From positions 4,379,026 through 4,443,025 of the forward strand of contig NZ_CP113797.1 of the NCBI RefSeq assembly GCF_026802175.1: a DNA stretch of 64,000 bases, read 5' to 3'. Source of the DNA: Thermocoleostomius sinensis A174 (GTDB lineage: Bacteria > Cyanobacteriota > Cyanobacteriia > Elainellales > Elainellaceae). The translations under genes and the position numbers were made by a program. The notes under the pieces were generated by a model that ran no database searches, was not told where the DNA came from, and was given only the letters and a program-made list of their open reading frames with translations. Position 1 is the stretch's first letter. Each line of letters begins with the position of its first letter. Positions 63,431 through 64,000 of this stretch are shown here, piece by piece.

Positions 63431-63829
63431 TTCTAGCCAACAAGATGATGGGTTTGAACAACCGGGGGCTGTAACATGTGGACACAGAAGGACACACCGC
63501 CAAACGATGCAACTCAGAAAAACAAGGACGATCGTGAGACGCTCTTTAGCTTGAGATTCTCTCTATATCGACTTTTCTTAAACTTGTTTGGCAATCAGGA
63601 AAACTATCATAAACTCACATAAGTCTTCATTATTTTCACCGCCGCCTCATCCTCATCACTGGCGATGGGGTGCATCCAAACAGAGGCAGCCTTCACCCTA
63701 AACCCCGCTCCCAATGCTAGGAGATGAAATCCGATCGCCCTGGCATTGTTACTGCACACTCGCCTTTTCTTTGTTAGTAGGAATTTTCCTTAGGGATGAC
63801 TAGATTAATGAGTAAGTAACAATGCAGCC
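63431..63829. other. Divergent intergenic region at the right end
   Basis: About 400 bp separate the coiled-coil gene and the last gene. I see a C-rich segment near 63650-63720 like the degenerate cyanobacterial repeats at 1.7 kb, and no ORF, tRNA or hairpin with a T run. It should hold both promoters. Confidence 0.35.
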
Positions 63830-64000
63830 ATGAGCGAGTTATTTAAAGGACTTGAGCAGTTAATCGAGTTGGCAAAAGCATTAGAAGAAAAAGCAGAAAC
63901 CGGAGAAATCAAGACCGACGTTAAAACCGACGTGCAGTTTCGTGCTCGATCGCAGAGCAATATTCCTCGTTCAACCATTTCCTACTCAGGTAGCACTCGT
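63830..64000 (+). CDS. Unassigned protein, partial at right edge
   Basis: From ATG 63830 the frame stays open to the end (57 codons). The visible part reads MSELFKGLEQLIELAKALEE, then a charged stretch with KTDVKTDVQFRARSQ and a Ser-rich segment. The start resembles a short coiled or amphipathic helix followed by a disordered linker. The full family cannot be judged from this fragment. Confidence 0.5.
   Translation, partial: MSELFKGLEQLIELAKALEEKAETGEIKTDVKTDVQFRARSQSNIPRSTISYSGSTR

Noticed and set aside
1-64000. CRISPR array, prophage or integrative element
   Set aside because: No regularly spaced repeats of 23-40 bp, no integrase, terminase or structural phage genes; the tRNA-Gly is not followed by an integrase or an attachment-site duplication that I can see.

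Overview
The window is chromosomal DNA of a cyanobacterium. The HIP1 octamer GCGATCGC and its core CGATCG recur throughout. The gene set points the same way: acyl-lipid delta-9 desaturases, a cyanoexosortase, a PatA-type response regulator, cyanobacterial DUF1822 and DUF4359 proteins, and an aspartate kinase with four ACT domains. Heptad repeats of the GGGAATC/GGGAGTC type lie between genes and inside some of them. I see no prophage, no intact insertion sequence, no CRISPR array and no rRNA. There is one tRNA, tRNA-Gly(GCC).

Layout. 1-8 kb: a group-specific sigma factor with a DUF1822 partner, a basic DNA-binding-like protein, a divergent pirin/PadR pair with a clear palindromic operator, two MITE-like remnants, a PAP2 phosphatase and an ABC transporter. 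8-15.5 kb: a STAS protein, then a polysaccharide export group (exosortase-associated protein, Wza-like OPX protein, Wzc-like co-polymerase with degenerate kinase motifs), an MscS channel and a DUF4359 protein. 16.2-19.8 kb: one 1208-residue protein I cannot assign. 20-23 kb: an NAD operon (pncB, nadD, NrtR-like Nudix regulator). 23-31 kb: a ribbon-helix-helix/PAS protein, glyS, a sugar aminotransferase, cyanoexosortase B and maf. 31-43 kb: an EF-G paralogue, a Ser/Thr kinase, a dehydrogenase, a PMT-family glycosyltransferase, htpG, tRNA-Gly, a frameshifted small gene and a ProA paralogue without its catalytic cysteine. 43-51 kb: a lipoprotein, tandem desC genes, a methionine gamma-lyase-like enzyme, rsgA and lysC.

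51.3-58 kb, all on the minus strand, is the most unusual part. Transcribed in order are a hotdog protein, an acyl carrier protein, a complete ketosynthase, a second ketosynthase that has lost its catalytic residues (chain-length-factor-like), an acyl-activating AMP ligase, a TauE/SafE permease and an SDR without the usual Tyr/Lys. Three perfect inverted repeats lie in about 115 bp just upstream. I read this as a small uncharacterised type II PKS/FAS-like locus; its product is unknown.

58.5-63.4 kb is a minus-strand group encoding a coiled-coil/TPR protein, a PatA-like regulator, a CheY and a CheW. It resembles the first half of a cyanobacterial pil/hmp chemosensory operon but lacks the receptor and CheA. 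The window ends inside an unassigned plus-strand gene.

The envelope genes (OPX, co-polymerase, exosortase and partner, aminotransferase, PMT) fit one theme of exopolysaccharide export and surface protein processing, although they form several separate clusters. Start codons were re-chosen where a Shine-Dalgarno sequence or family length supports a later start; these choices are inferences.
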